Position numbers and translations under genes: made by a program
In this document: positions 14,788-23,474 of the stretch, piece by piece
Position numbering within the stretch: position 1 is the stretch's first letter
Layout of the letters: each line of letters opens with the position of its first letter
Source of the DNA: an uncultured Eggerthellaceae bacterium
GTDB lineage: Bacteria > Actinomycetota > Coriobacteriia > Coriobacteriales > Eggerthellaceae
Length of the DNA stretch: 40,957 nt
Assembly (NCBI GenBank): GCA_910584145.1
Contig: CAJTXX010000017.1
Span: 1-40,957 of the forward strand
Direction of reading: 5' to 3'
Notes under the pieces: generated by a model
The model's database searches: none
What the model was told of the DNA's origin: nothing
The model's input: the letters and a program-made list of their open reading frames with translations, nothing else

Positions 14788-16908
14788 TCAGGGCATGACG
14801 GGCGGCTCCCCCGTCTCCAGCATGGCGAGGAACTGCGCCTCGTCGAGCACGGGGATGCCCAGCTTCACAGCCTTATCGTACTTGGAGCCAGCCGCCTCGC
14901 CCGCCACCAGGTAGCTCGTCTTCTTCGACACGCCGCTCGATACCTTGGCCCCCATAGCGCGCAGGCGCTCGCCCGCCTCATCGCGCGTCATGCCCGACGT
15001 CGCGAGCGCTCCGGTCAGCACGAACGTCAAACCTGCGAGCGTCTGCGGCACCTCCTCGCCCGGCGCGGCTTGAGCGAGCGCCATCGTCACGCCAGCGGCA
15101 TCGAGGCGCTCTATCACCGAGATGTTGTCGGGTGTGCGCATGAAGGTGCAGATGCTCTCGGCCACCGTCTCGCCCACGCCATCCACCTGGCTCAGCTCCT
15201 CGATGGACGCCTTCATCAGCGCCTCCATCGACGGGAACGCCTGCACCAGCAGCTCGGCGGTGTTCTTGCCCACATGCCTGATGCCCAGGCCGTTCACCAC
15301 CCGGCCGAACGGGCGCGATTTCGACGCCTCTATGGCTGCCACCAGCTTGCCCGCCACCGTGGAGCCCAATCGTATGTGGAAGCCCTCCGAGTTCGCGCGG
15401 CTCGTCTCCACCATGGCGAGCTCTTCTGCGGTGAGCGAGTAATAGTCAGCCACATCGCTCAGGCGCCCGAGCTCTACCAGGCGCTTTATGATCTCGGTGC
15501 CAGCGCCGTCTATGTCCATCGCCTGCCTGCTCGCCCAATGCAGCAGACGCTCGAGCGCCTGAGCAGGGCAGTCGATGGAGATGCAGCGCAACGCCACCTC
15601 GTTGCGGTCGGTCACCACGGGGCTGCCGCAGCTAGGGCACACGCGCGGCGCCTGCCACACGAGCGCATCATCGGGCCGCAGCGACAGCACCGGGCCCAGC
15701 ACCTCGGGGATGACGTCGCCCGCCTTGCGCACGATCACCGTGTCGCCGATGCGCACATCCTTGCGATGCACCTCGTCGGCGTTGTGCAGCGTGGCGCGCG
15801 CCACCGTGCTGCCCGCCACCACCACCGGCTCGAGCTCCGCCACCGGCGTCAGCACGCCGGTGCGGCCCACCTGCACGGTTATGTCCTTGAGCAGCGTGGT
15901 CTTCTCCTCAGGTGGGAATTTGAACGCGATGGCCCACTTCGGCGCGCGGGAGGTGTAGCCGAGCTCGGCCTGCTGGGCGAACGAATCGACCTTCACCACC
16001 ACGCCGTCTATCTCATAGGGCAGCGTGGTGCGCTTCTTAAGCGACGCCTCGCAGAACGCGTGCACCTCGGAAAGCGAGCTGGCGCGCGCCACATCCGGGT
16101 TCACATGGAAACCGGCGCTGCGCAGCCATTCCAGCAGCTCCCACTGGCCGCCCACCGGAAGCAACGCCTCGTCGGCCACCGCATACATATAGGTGGAGAG
16201 GTTGCGGCTAGCCGTGACCAGCGGGTCCTTCTGGCGCAGCGAACCGGCGGCAGCGTTGCGCGGATTGGCGAACTGCTGCTTGCCCGCCCGCTCGGCCGCA
16301 GCATTCAGGGCATCGAAGCTCTTCTTCGGCATGAACACCTCGCCGCGCAGCTCGATGGGTGCATCGGGCGACGCGAGCGCCGACGTGCTCCCCTGCCGCA
16401 GGCGCAGCGGCACATCCGACACCGTGCGCATGTTGCCCGTCACATCCTCGCCGGTGGTGCCGTCGCCGCGCGTGGCCGCCCGCACGAGCGCGCCCTGCTC
16501 GTAGGTGAGCGCGATGGACGACCCGTCGATCTTGAGCTCCAAGCACAGCTGCGGGAACGCGCCCAGCTCCTGCTCCACCCCGCGCACCCAGTCGTCGAGC
16601 TCGTCGAGGTCCATCGCGTTGTCGAGCGAGTACATGCGCTTGGCATGCTTCACCGGCACGAACTGCTCGCCCACATACCCGCCGATGCGCTGCGTGGGGC
16701 TGGTTGGGTCGACCAGCTCGGGATGCTCCTCTTCCAACTGCCTGAGCTGCCGCATGAGCGAATCGAACGCGGCATCGGATATCTCAGGGGCGTCCAGCGC
16801 GTAATACTGGTAGCTGTGATGCTCTATCTCGCGCCGCAGCGCCTCTACGCGCTCCCTTGCATCCTGCGACGACGCGCCCTCGCAGGTGAGCTTCTCCTGC
16901 TGTTGCAT
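14788..16908 (-). CDS. ligA: NAD-dependent DNA ligase
   Basis: Seals nicks in DNA during replication and repair, using NAD. The protein has 706 aa. The Ia domain with YQYYALDAPEISDAAFDSL is followed by the adenylation domain with the active-site Lys in CLELKIDGSSIAL. It continues with the OB fold, a four-cysteine zinc finger (CPSCGSPV ... CISIDCPAQ), helix-hairpin-helix repeats and a C-terminal BRCT domain (about 630-700, GLTFVLTGALATSGMTRDEA). The start at 16908 has GAGGAG about 12 bases upstream, a long spacing. Divergent from the small Phd-like gene; no pcrA or gatCAB neighbours. Confidence 0.97.
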   Translation of the reverse strand: MQQQEKLTCEGASSQDARERVEALRREIEHHSYQYYALDAPEISDAAFDSLMRQLRQLEEEHPELVDPTSPTQRIGGYVGEQFVPVKHAKRMYSLDNAMDLDELDDWVRGVEQELGAFPQLCLELKIDGSSIALTYEQGALVRAATRGDGTTGEDVTGNMRTVSDVPLRLRQGSTSALASPDAPIELRGEVFMPKKSFDALNAAAERAGKQQFANPRNAAAGSLRQKDPLVTASRNLSTYMYAVADEALLPVGGQWELLEWLRSAGFHVNPDVARASSLSEVHAFCEASLKKRTTLPYEIDGVVVKVDSFAQQAELGYTSRAPKWAIAFKFPPEEKTTLLKDITVQVGRTGVLTPVAELEPVVVAGSTVARATLHNADEVHRKDVRIGDTVIVRKAGDVIPEVLGPVLSLRPDDALVWQAPRVCPSCGSPVVTDRNEVALRCISIDCPAQALERLLHWASRQAMDIDGAGTEIIKRLVELGRLSDVADYYSLTAEELAMVETSRANSEGFHIRLGSTVAGKLVAAIEASKSRPFGRVVNGLGIRHVGKNTAELLVQAFPSMEALMKASIEELSQVDGVGETVAESICTFMRTPDNISVIERLDAAGVTMALAQAAPGEEVPQTLAGLTFVLTGALATSGMTRDEAGERLRAMGAKVSSGVSKKTSYLVAGEAAGSKYDKAVKLGIPVLDEAQFLAMLETGEPPVMP

Positions 16909-16929
16909 GGTGGAAGGACTCTCCTCATA

Positions 16930-16958
16930 TATATGTGTGCGAACCGTGAGGGTTTCAA
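16930..16958 (-). promoter_or_regulatory. ligA promoter
   Basis: TTGAAA (16953-16958), 17-nt spacer, CATATA (16930-16935) on the minus strand. The predicted start lies about 14 bases before the ligA ATG, giving a very short leader that still includes the GAGGAG site. Confidence 0.5.
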
Positions 16959-17012
16959 TGGTATCAGTTATTCTTTTTTGCCGAACCGCTCTTTTCTTCC
17001 GCTAAAAACGTA

Positions 17013-17018
17013 TATAAT
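17013..17018 (+). promoter_or_regulatory. -10 element of the Phd-like gene
   Basis: Perfect TATAAT preceded by an A/T-rich stretch (CTAAAAACGTA). No good -35 is present at 16-18 bases, so an activator or extended contacts may be needed. The predicted leader is about 59 nt. Confidence 0.45.
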
Positions 17019-17083
17019 CATACGAGTTGCTGGCTAGCTAACAAGCCGGTTTAAGGTTAACTGAGTTGAAAAGGAGCATTTTC

Positions 17084-17317
17084 ATGAATGAAGGCCTGAA
17101 TCTGCCGCGCTTGCAGAGCCTGAACGACTGGATGGTCACCAAGGACGAGATCAACAGCATGTCCGAGTCGCAGCTGATCGACGTCGTGAAGGACCAGAAG
17201 GTGAAGGTCATGATCACCGACGGCCAGGTTTCTACCGTCCTGATCTCCCCTGATCTGTACAACACCTTCGTCAGCACCGTTGAGAAGCTGGCTGCTTCGG
17301 GTGGCGCTTCCCTCTAA
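17084..17317 (+). CDS. Small Phd/YefM-like protein, stand-alone
   Basis: A 77-aa cytosolic protein starting MNEGLNLPRLQSLNDWMVTK. Residues 26-64 resemble the Phd/YefM antitoxin fold: a short helix (SESQLIDVVKDQ), then KVMITDGQVSTVLISPDLYNTF, like the 'IT-x-G-x-x-x-x-VLISPxxYE' pattern of those antitoxins. There is no toxin gene beside it on either strand. It has a strong AAAAGGAGC ribosome binding site 8 bases upstream, its own TATAAT and an intrinsic terminator, so it is probably a well-expressed single gene. The likeness is by pattern only; it could be a DNA-binding regulator or an unrelated small protein. An antisense frame of 79 codons on the other strand is judged a shadow. Confidence 0.8.
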   Translation: MNEGLNLPRLQSLNDWMVTKDEINSMSESQLIDVVKDQKVKVMITDGQVSTVLISPDLYNTFVSTVEKLAASGGASL

Positions 17318-17342
17318 GCCCCGAAGCTGATACGAGAATAGA

Positions 17343-17370
17343 AGACCCGCCGATGGCGGGTCTTTTTTTT
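17343..17370 (+). terminator. Intrinsic terminator after the Phd-like gene
   Basis: Perfect 9-bp stem AGACCCGCC (17343-17351) / GGCGGGTCT (17355-17363), 3-nt loop, followed by eight T on the plus strand. The best terminator in the window. Confidence 0.93.
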
Positions 17371-17416
17371 GCGGCCCATGCGGCACCGATATGCGTGAGC
17401 GGGAAAGCGCTGCGGG

Positions 17417-19129
17417 CTATGCCGGGTCGTTCGCGCCCGTCTCGACGATGCGGAACTCCGCCATGTTCGAGGAGAGCAGCTCGGTGTAGGCGTCCACGTC
17501 GAGGTCGTCGCGGTCGATGTCGATGGTCAGGTACACCTCGCCATCGCGGATGCCCGAATCGACCACGGAGTCGCCGAAGTCGGTGCGCAGCTGGTCGAGC
17601 AGCGCCTGCGCCTGCGCCTCGTCGGGCGCGTCGATGACGATGCCGCTCTGCACGAGGAGCCCATCGGTGCCGAACGTCGCCGTCTCGGTGGCGCGATGCG
17701 TACTGCCGTCGGTGCCGCGCACGACATACTGGTACACGGCATGGCTCTCGGTGGCAGGCGCATCCTGCGTCGCCTCGGCAGCCGCCGACGAAGAGGACGA
17801 AGACGAGGAGGCCAGCTCCTCCTGCTGCTGCCCCCCGAAGCGGGATGCCATGTTCGAGAACGTGGTCGCGTCGATGGTGCCGGTCAGCAGCATCACCGTG
17901 AGCGCGGCGCAGACGAGCGCTATCAGGATGAGGAGCACGCCCACGACATTGCCCTTGTTGACGCCCTTCTTCTCCTTCTTCTGAGGAGCGGGCTTCTTGG
18001 GCTGGGCCGAGGGCCGCGGGTCGGACGAGACGATGCTGCGCTCTAGCTGATGCTGCTCCAGAGGAGCGGCAGGCGCCATCGCAGCCTCGGAGAGGGGCTG
18101 TATCGCTGTTTGGCGAGGAGCTTCTTCGACGGCAGGTGCCGGTGCCACGTCCAGCGGTTTGATGACGCTCGGCGCCGGGACGGGCTCCGCGAGCTCCTGG
18201 GTCGGCGCGCTCTCGGGCACGGGTGCCGCAGCAGCGCTCGACTCCGATATGGGCTTGATGGTGCCGGTGGCAGCCGCGGATGGCTCAGGCGGCTGCTGGT
18301 CTTCGAGGGGGATGGTCACCTGCTTGTCAGGCTCGAACGGCGCATCCATCGCCTCGGCGGGAGGCATCTCGGTGCGCACCGCCGGCACTGGCTGCGCATC
18401 GGCCGCAGGCGCTTCGGCGACCGGCGCTGCCTGAGCGGCGGCAGGCTGCTCGATAGCGGCCACGCTGCTCAGCGCACCTGCGCCCTCTGCCGCAACGTGA
18501 GCCACGTGAACCGGCTCGGCCGCGGCCAGCTGCGTTTCCGGCGCCTGCGGCGCCGTCTCCACCGTCTCGGGCTGAGCAGCCGCAACGGGTGCCGTCTGCG
18601 CAGGGTCGCGCCTGCTCAAGAACGAGGGCTCCGCGATCTGCGTCTGATCCTCGGCGAAACCGCGCGGGGGCTGCTGCTCGGCGGCCGGCTGGGAAGCGAT
18701 GCTGCCCTGCTCCTCCTCGGCCAGCATCTGCGCCTCTATCTGCATGCGGCGGCGCTTCTGCTGCTCTTCGAGCTCGCGGCGCCACTGCTGCGAGCGTATC
18801 TGCTGCTCGCGTATCTGCTCTTCACGCTGGGATGCGCGCTGTGCGCGCTCTGACCCGGCAGGAGCTGCCGGAGCTGAGGTGCGGCTCTGAGGCTTCTTCG
18901 GCGAGGAGATGCCGAGCGCCGCCATCACGTTCAGCACATCGTCTTCGCTGGCATCGCCCGCACGCTGCGGACGTGCTGCGCTCGCTGCGGGCGCTGTAGC
19001 CGCAGGCTGCTTAGCCGCGCCCTTCCCTTTCGATTTCTTGCCCGACTTGCCCTTCGACGGCGCAGAGGTGGTGCCCAGCGCCGCGAACAAGTCGTCGATA
19101 GATATTGCGTCGTTCGTGGCGTCGCTCAT
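17417..19129 (-). CDS. Membrane protein with long disordered Ala/Pro/Gln-rich cytoplasmic region; function unknown
   Basis: Protein of 570 aa that I do not recognise. Residues 1-390 are predicted to be cytoplasmic and mostly disordered, rich in Ala, Pro, Glu and Gln. A charged Gln/Arg/Glu-rich segment at 100-140 (REEQIREQQIRSQQ) is likely a coiled coil. Two similar short helical motifs occur near the N terminus: DDLFAALG (12-19) and DDVLNVMAALGI (63-74). Related motifs recur before the membrane: VTIPLED (271-277), TIKPISE (290-296), VIKPLD (322-327) and AIQPLSE (342-348). A lysine-rich stretch precedes one transmembrane helix at 393-415, so the C terminus should be outside. After a serine run (441-448) comes a small domain, 463-570, of possible alternating alpha/beta fold. 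It is followed downstream by the Phd-like terminator region and preceded by another unknown membrane protein. Confidence 0.85.
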   Translation of the reverse strand: MSDATNDAISIDDLFAALGTTSAPSKGKSGKKSKGKGAAKQPAATAPAASAARPQRAGDASEDDVLNVMAALGISSPKKPQSRTSAPAAPAGSERAQRASQREEQIREQQIRSQQWRRELEEQQKRRRMQIEAQMLAEEEQGSIASQPAAEQQPPRGFAEDQTQIAEPSFLSRRDPAQTAPVAAAQPETVETAPQAPETQLAAAEPVHVAHVAAEGAGALSSVAAIEQPAAAQAAPVAEAPAADAQPVPAVRTEMPPAEAMDAPFEPDKQVTIPLEDQQPPEPSAAATGTIKPISESSAAAAPVPESAPTQELAEPVPAPSVIKPLDVAPAPAVEEAPRQTAIQPLSEAAMAPAAPLEQHQLERSIVSSDPRPSAQPKKPAPQKKEKKGVNKGNVVGVLLILIALVCAALTVMLLTGTIDATTFSNMASRFGGQQQEELASSSSSSSSAAAEATQDAPATESHAVYQYVVRGTDGSTHRATETATFGTDGLLVQSGIVIDAPDEAQAQALLDQLRTDFGDSVVDSGIRDGEVYLTIDIDRDDLDVDAYTELLSSNMAEFRIVETGANDPA

Positions 19130-19160
19130 CCTCGTCCCCTGACTTGAAGCTGGATCGATG

Positions 19161-19718
19161 CTAGCAGGCCCGCAGTGCGCTGCCGTATTCGGCCGTTATG
19201 CGCCTGCCGAGCATCTGCCGGCTGTGCGAGATCATGCGGATACCGAGGATAGCACAAACCATCGATGATACGAATGCGATCACCGCTGGCAGAACGCTCA
19301 CGGCGGGCTGCTCGGCCTCTGCATCGGCCGGCGCGGCCTTCGCCGTCACCATCGTGCTCTGCGCGGAGGTGACCACCTTCATGGCCTCAGCGCGCTTCTT
19401 CGCGGAATCGACCGCGGCCTCGTCTGCGAGCATGGCAGGTCCTACCGTCTCGCTCATGATGGCCGCATTGGATGCATCTTCTTGGCCCTCAGCGGCAGCA
19501 GATGCGTCCGCGCCCGCGTGGTCGTTGATCGTTCCCGAGAAGGCGATACCACCGGATACCTGGTCGTCGTAGTCGAATACGCTGACCGCGAAGCCAGGTA
19601 TGGCATAGAACATCAGCGCGATGGAGAGCGCTATGAGAAGCGACCCCCGCACCCGCTGGGCGCGCTGCTTCCTCTTGATGATGGAACGATAGTGATGCGC
19701 ATCTCCCTGATACAGCAT
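19161..19718 (-). CDS. Two-helix membrane protein of unknown function
   Basis: Protein of 185 aa, not recognised. A basic N terminus (IIKRKQRAQRVRG) leads into a transmembrane helix at 25-48, then a loop of about 90 residues rich in Ala, Asp and Glu, predicted outside. A second helix at 140-161 is followed by a short basic cytoplasmic tail ending in Cys. A strong AAGGAG site 6 bases before the ATG supports translation. It lies 31 bp upstream of the disordered membrane protein on the same strand, so the two probably form one unit and may act together. It is divergent from the methionine aminopeptidase gene. Confidence 0.75.
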   Translation of the reverse strand: MLYQGDAHHYRSIIKRKQRAQRVRGSLLIALSIALMFYAIPGFAVSVFDYDDQVSGGIAFSGTINDHAGADASAAAEGQEDASNAAIMSETVGPAMLADEAAVDSAKKRAEAMKVVTSAQSTMVTAKAAPADAEAEQPAVSVLPAVIAFVSSMVCAILGIRMISHSRQMLGRRITAEYGSALRAC

Positions 19719-19912
19719 CGCATTCTCCTTATCCGGTTTAAGCTACAATTCGAGAACATCGCATATGATATCAAATAGCAGGTGACATGCGCAAATCCGG
19801 CTATCGCAGCAACAGGGCCGCACCGCTGCGGACGGCTGCGGCGGCGAGCGGACGGCTGCTGGGCGGAAGGAGTAGAATACCGCCAGTTGATAATATGGCG
19901 ATTCGGAGCGAT

Positions 19913-20797
19913 ATGTATGATGGATTGCCCGAGCTCGGGCGCAACGACGAATGCTGGTGCGGCAGCGGCCAGAAGTACAAGAGATGCCACTGCGGCTTCG
20001 ACGAGCGGCTGCAAGCGCTGGCCAATGCCGGCGAGGAAGTGCCTCCGCGCAGCCTGCTGAAGACCCCTGAGGACATCGAGGGCGTGAAGCGCTCCGCGGC
20101 GGTGAACGTCGGCGCGCTCGACTACGTGGCTGAGCGCATAGCGCCCGGCGTGACCACCGGCCAGATCGACGCATGGGTGCACGATTACACCTTCGAGCAC
20201 GGGGCCATCCCCGCTCCGCTCGACTATGAGGGCTTCCCCAAGAGCGTCTGCACCAGCGCAGACGATGTGGTGTGCCACGGCATCCCCTCCGATGACGAGG
20301 TGCTGCGCGAAGGCGCCATCGTGAACGTGGACTGCTCCACCATCAAGGACGGCTATTACAGCGATTCGTCGCGCATGTTCATGATCGGCGAAGTATCACC
20401 TGAGAAAGCCGAGCTCGTGCGCGCTACCAAGGAAGCGGTGGAGGTGGGCCTCGCGGCGCTGCGACCGTGGGGGCACCTGGGAGATATCGGCGCCGCCATC
20501 AACCGCTTCGCCAAAGACCACGGCTATAGCGTGGTGCGCGAATTCGGCGGGCACGGCATCGGCTTGGAGTTCCACGAAGAGCCGTTCGTCAGCTTCGTCA
20601 CGCGGCCAGGGACCGGCCCCATCCTCGTACCGGGGCTGATGTTCACCATCGAGCCCATGATCAACATGGGCAAGCATAAGATCGACATGAGCGACCCGAA
20701 CGGCTGGACGGTACGCACCGCAGACGGCCTTCCCACCGCGCAGTGGGAAGTGCAGCTGGTGGTCACCGAGGACGGCTACGAGCTGCTGAGCTGGTAG
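19913..20797 (+). CDS. map: Methionine aminopeptidase with N-terminal SEC-C zinc motif
   Basis: Removes the initiator methionine from new proteins in the cytosol. The protein has 294 aa from the ATG at 19913. The first 30 residues hold a SEC-C motif (GRNDECWCGSGQKYKRCHC) that binds zinc and, in other proteins, contacts ribosome or SecB-like partners. The M24 peptidase domain follows, with metal ligands visible as the two Asp in NVDCSTIKDGYYSDSS, the His of GGHGIG, the Glu in FTIEPM and the Glu in QWEVQLV. The start is uncertain: the ATG at 19895 is in frame 6 codons earlier and neither site has an ideal ribosome binding site (GGAG is 4 bases before 19913). A TAGAAT at 19873-19878 may be the -10. 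It ends only 24 bp from the convergent peptidase gene, with no clear terminator between. Confidence 0.94.
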   Translation: MYDGLPELGRNDECWCGSGQKYKRCHCGFDERLQALANAGEEVPPRSLLKTPEDIEGVKRSAAVNVGALDYVAERIAPGVTTGQIDAWVHDYTFEHGAIPAPLDYEGFPKSVCTSADDVVCHGIPSDDEVLREGAIVNVDCSTIKDGYYSDSSRMFMIGEVSPEKAELVRATKEAVEVGLAALRPWGHLGDIGAAINRFAKDHGYSVVREFGGHGIGLEFHEEPFVSFVTRPGTGPILVPGLMFTIEPMINMGKHKIDMSDPNGWTVRTADGLPTAQWEVQLVVTEDGYELLSW

Positions 20798-20821
20798 GGC
20801 GCGCTTCCGGCATCTTGGGCG

Positions 20822-21919
20822 CTAGATGACCACCATGTCGTGCAGGGTGGCGGTGAGCACCTCGAAGCCGTCTTCGGTGACGATGCCCATATCCTCAAGG
20901 CGCATGCCGAACTTGCCGGGCAGGTAGATGCCGGGCTCCACCGTGACGATGTTGCCGGGGCGCAGGGGCTTATCGTTGCGCGGCGAGAGCACGGGCAGCT
21001 CGTGGATGTCGAGCCCCACGCCATGCCCGAGCGCATGCCCCATGCAGCCGCCGAACCCGTAGCTGGCGAGCGTCCGCTCCGCTTCCTCGTGCGCCTGCTT
21101 GCCGGTGACGCCCGGCGCCAGCATGGCCTCCGCCGCCTCGTTCGCTGCGCGCAGGGCCTCCCATGCGTGCAGCATCTCGCCGAAGGGCTGGCCGAGGAAC
21201 ACCGTGCGCGTCATGTCGGAGCAATAGCCGCCCTTCTTCGCCCCGAAGTCCATCACCACGCACATGCCCGCCTGGAGGACGGCATCGCCCGGTTGCGCAT
21301 GGGGGCTCGCGCCGTTCTCGCCGCACGCCACGATGGTGGGGAACGCCAGCGCATCGGCCCCCAGATCGAACAGGGCGTCATCGAGGGTGCGCTGCACCGC
21401 GCGTTCGGTCATGCCCGGCGCCATCAGCCCGACGATGCGCTCGAAGGCGGCATCGGTGATGGCCTGGGCCTCCCGTATGCGCGCGAGCTCCGCCTCGTCC
21501 TTCACCGCGCGCAGCTTCAGCAGCGTATCGTGCGTCTCGCGCAGCGCCTTCGGCTTCAGGTGCGATGCGAGGGCGCGATGCTCGGCGAGCGTCATGGAAT
21601 CCTCGATGCCGATGCACGGGCGCTTCACCTCGAGGCCGGATGCGCGCTGCGCCGCCCATGCCGCCCGGTCGGCGGGCTGCTCGTCCACCTTGAAGCCGCT
21701 GCCCCGCCGCTGCCCTCGCGCAGCGAGCGCATAGCGCGCATCGGTATGCAAGAACGCCTTCTTGCCGCGGGCGGGCACGAACGCAGCATGCGCGCGCTCG
21801 TCATCGAAGACGCCCTCGAAGGCCGTGAGCCACGCGATATTCGAGGTATCGCGCACATACATGGCATCGAGGCCGCGCTTGCGGCAGGCCTTCTGGAGCC
21901 TCGCTATGCGCGCCTTCAT
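20822..21919 (-). CDS. Xaa-Pro aminopeptidase / prolidase (M24 family)
   Basis: Metallopeptidase of 365 aa that cuts peptides next to proline in the cytosol. It has an N-terminal creatinase-like domain (residues 1-125: RDTSNIAWLTAFEG, FLHTDARYA) and a C-terminal pita-bread domain. Metal-binding residues lie in VMDFGAKKGGYCSDMTRTV, GHALGHGVGLDIHE, VEPGIYLPG and RLEDMGIVTEDG. Its ATG overlaps the aroQ stop by 4 bases (21916-21919). In many actinobacteria this peptidase is the next gene after aroQ and is followed by efp; here efp is absent and the converging map gene follows. The symbols pepP or pepQ cannot be chosen with confidence. Confidence 0.93.
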   Translation of the reverse strand: MKARIARLQKACRKRGLDAMYVRDTSNIAWLTAFEGVFDDERAHAAFVPARGKKAFLHTDARYALAARGQRRGSGFKVDEQPADRAAWAAQRASGLEVKRPCIGIEDSMTLAEHRALASHLKPKALRETHDTLLKLRAVKDEAELARIREAQAITDAAFERIVGLMAPGMTERAVQRTLDDALFDLGADALAFPTIVACGENGASPHAQPGDAVLQAGMCVVMDFGAKKGGYCSDMTRTVFLGQPFGEMLHAWEALRAANEAAEAMLAPGVTGKQAHEEAERTLASYGFGGCMGHALGHGVGLDIHELPVLSPRNDKPLRPGNIVTVEPGIYLPGKFGMRLEDMGIVTEDGFEVLTATLHDMVVI

Positions 21920-22362
21920 GCCCGCTCCAAGAGGATATCGAGCGCATCGAGGTACCCTTGGCGCCCGCGGCCGCTGATCTGGGCGATGCAGGCGGGCTCG
22001 ATGACCGAGATGCGGCGGAACTCCTCGCGCGCGCTTATGTCGGAGAGGTGCACCTCCACCACCGGCACGTCGATGCTGGCCACCGCATCGCGCAGCGCAT
22101 AGGAATAGTGGGTGTGGGCGCCGGGGTTGTACACGATGCCATCGCAGCAGCCGTGCGCCGCATGCAGACGGTCGATCAGCGCGCCCTCATGGTTCGACTG
22201 GAAGCATTCCGCTGTCGCGCCCTTCGACGCGGCATACGCGCAGAACCCCTCCTCGATAGCATCGAGCGTATCGTGCCCGTAGATGCCCGGCTCGCGCACC
22301 CCCAGCATGTTCAGATTGGGGCCGTTCAGCAGCAGTATCCTCTTCAAAGCCATCTCCTTCAT
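21916..22362 (-). CDS. aroQ: 3-dehydroquinate dehydratase, type II
   Basis: Third step of the shikimate pathway: dehydration of 3-dehydroquinate. The protein has 148 aa, normal for the small dodecameric type II enzyme. It has the family start ILLLNGPNLNMLGVREPGIYG with the catalytic Tyr and Arg. QSNHEGALIDRLH, NPGAHTHYSYALRDA and VEVHLSDISAREEFR hold the active-site Asn, His and Arg. The ATG at 22362 overlaps the aroB stop (ATGA) and is preferred over an upstream in-frame start (22395) and a downstream ATG (22353) that would leave the AAGGAG with no spacing. Organisms call this gene aroQ or aroD. Confidence 0.95.
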   Translation of the reverse strand: MKEMALKRILLLNGPNLNMLGVREPGIYGHDTLDAIEEGFCAYAASKGATAECFQSNHEGALIDRLHAAHGCCDGIVYNPGAHTHYSYALRDAVASIDVPVVEVHLSDISAREEFRRISVIEPACIAQISGRGRQGYLDALDILLERA

Positions 22363-23474
22363 GAATCGCCCTGCGCCATCCAGCTGCGCAGGCAAGACAG
22401 GATGTCAGCATCGGGCACGTCGACAAGCTCCCATGCGCCCACATCGCGCGGCAGCACGAAGCGCACCTGCCCGCGCCGCGCCTTCTTGTCGCGCTTCATC
22501 ACGGCGAGCACCTCCTGCGCATCGGCCGTCCAGCCGAGGCGCGGCAAGCCCAGCTCGTCGAGCAGCTCCGCCTGCGCGCTGACGAGCTCGCTGCTCGTAC
22601 CGAGCAGCGCACGCGCCATCTGCGCAGCGAAGCGCATGCCCTCGGCCACCGCAGCGCCGTGCGAATAGGTGCCGTACCCGGCCATCTTCTCGATAGCATG
22701 CGCGAGCGTATGCCCGTAGTTCAGGCATTCGCGCACGCCGCAGCTCTCGGTCTTGTCTTGGGCCACCACGTCGGCCTTGAACACGACGCTGCGCGCGACG
22801 GCCTCAGCCGCTACCTCCTCGGAGCGCATCGCCAACGCCGAGGCGTTCTCCAACAGCCAGAAGAAGAAATCGTCCGAGCAGATGACAGCCGACTTCGCCA
22901 CCTCGGCGCATCCGCAGCGCCACTCGCGCTCGGGCAGCGTACTCAGCACCTCGGTGCTGGCGCAGACGTAAGACGGCTGGCAGAAGGTGCCCACCAGGTT
23001 CTTCCCGGCCGCGAGGTTGATGCCCGTCTTGCCGCCCACCGACGAGTCGACCATCGCCAGCAGCGTCGTCGGCACCTGCGCGACGGCGATGCCGCGCATG
23101 AAGGTGGAAGCAGCGAAGCCAGCGAGGTCGCCCACCACGCCGCCCCCGAGCGCCACCACGGCGCAGTCGCGCGCGAGGCCGAGCGCAGCCATCGCCTCCC
23201 ATATCTCGGCGAGCACCTCGATGTCCTTGGAAGCCTCCCCCGCGCCTACGACGATATCGGCCACCCGATAGCCCGCATCGGCGAGCGACGCCTTCGCACG
23301 GGCGAGGTAGAGCGGCGCCACGTTCGAATCGGTGATGACGAGCATCTGCGGGCAACCGGCGAGCGCAGGCACCTGCTTGCAGCGCGGCCCCAGATCATCG
23401 AGCACCGCAGCGCCGACGCGCACGTCGTAGCGCTGCTCCCCTGGTATGTTCACCTCGATGCGCGTTGCCGGCAT
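22359..23474 (-). CDS. aroB: 3-dehydroquinate synthase
   Basis: Second step of the shikimate pathway: converts DAHP to 3-dehydroquinate with NAD and a metal ion. The protein has 371 aa. It carries GAGEASKDIEVLAEIWEAM, ALGGGVVGDLAGFAASTFMRG, VPTTLLAMVDSSVGGKTGIN, the CGCAEVAKSAVI segment and ECLNYGHTLAHAIEKMAG, with the metal-binding His/Glu. The ATG lies inside the aroK coding region, 25 bases overlapping, in another frame. It is the fourth of five consecutive shikimate genes. Confidence 0.97.
   Translation of the reverse strand: MPATRIEVNIPGEQRYDVRVGAAVLDDLGPRCKQVPALAGCPQMLVITDSNVAPLYLARAKASLADAGYRVADIVVGAGEASKDIEVLAEIWEAMAALGLARDCAVVALGGGVVGDLAGFAASTFMRGIAVAQVPTTLLAMVDSSVGGKTGINLAAGKNLVGTFCQPSYVCASTEVLSTLPEREWRCGCAEVAKSAVICSDDFFFWLLENASALAMRSEEVAAEAVARSVVFKADVVAQDKTESCGVRECLNYGHTLAHAIEKMAGYGTYSHGAAVAEGMRFAAQMARALLGTSSELVSAQAELLDELGLPRLGWTADAQEVLAVMKRDKKARRGQVRFVLPRDVGAWELVDVPDADILSCLRSWMAQGDS

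Noticed and set aside
15070..17037. 655-codon open frame opposite ligA
   Set aside because: Antisense to the complete DNA ligase, no motif, His/Arg-rich shadow.
17038..17277. 79-codon open frame antisense to the Phd-like gene
   Set aside because: The plus-strand frame has the promoter signal, ribosome binding site and terminator; the antisense one has none.
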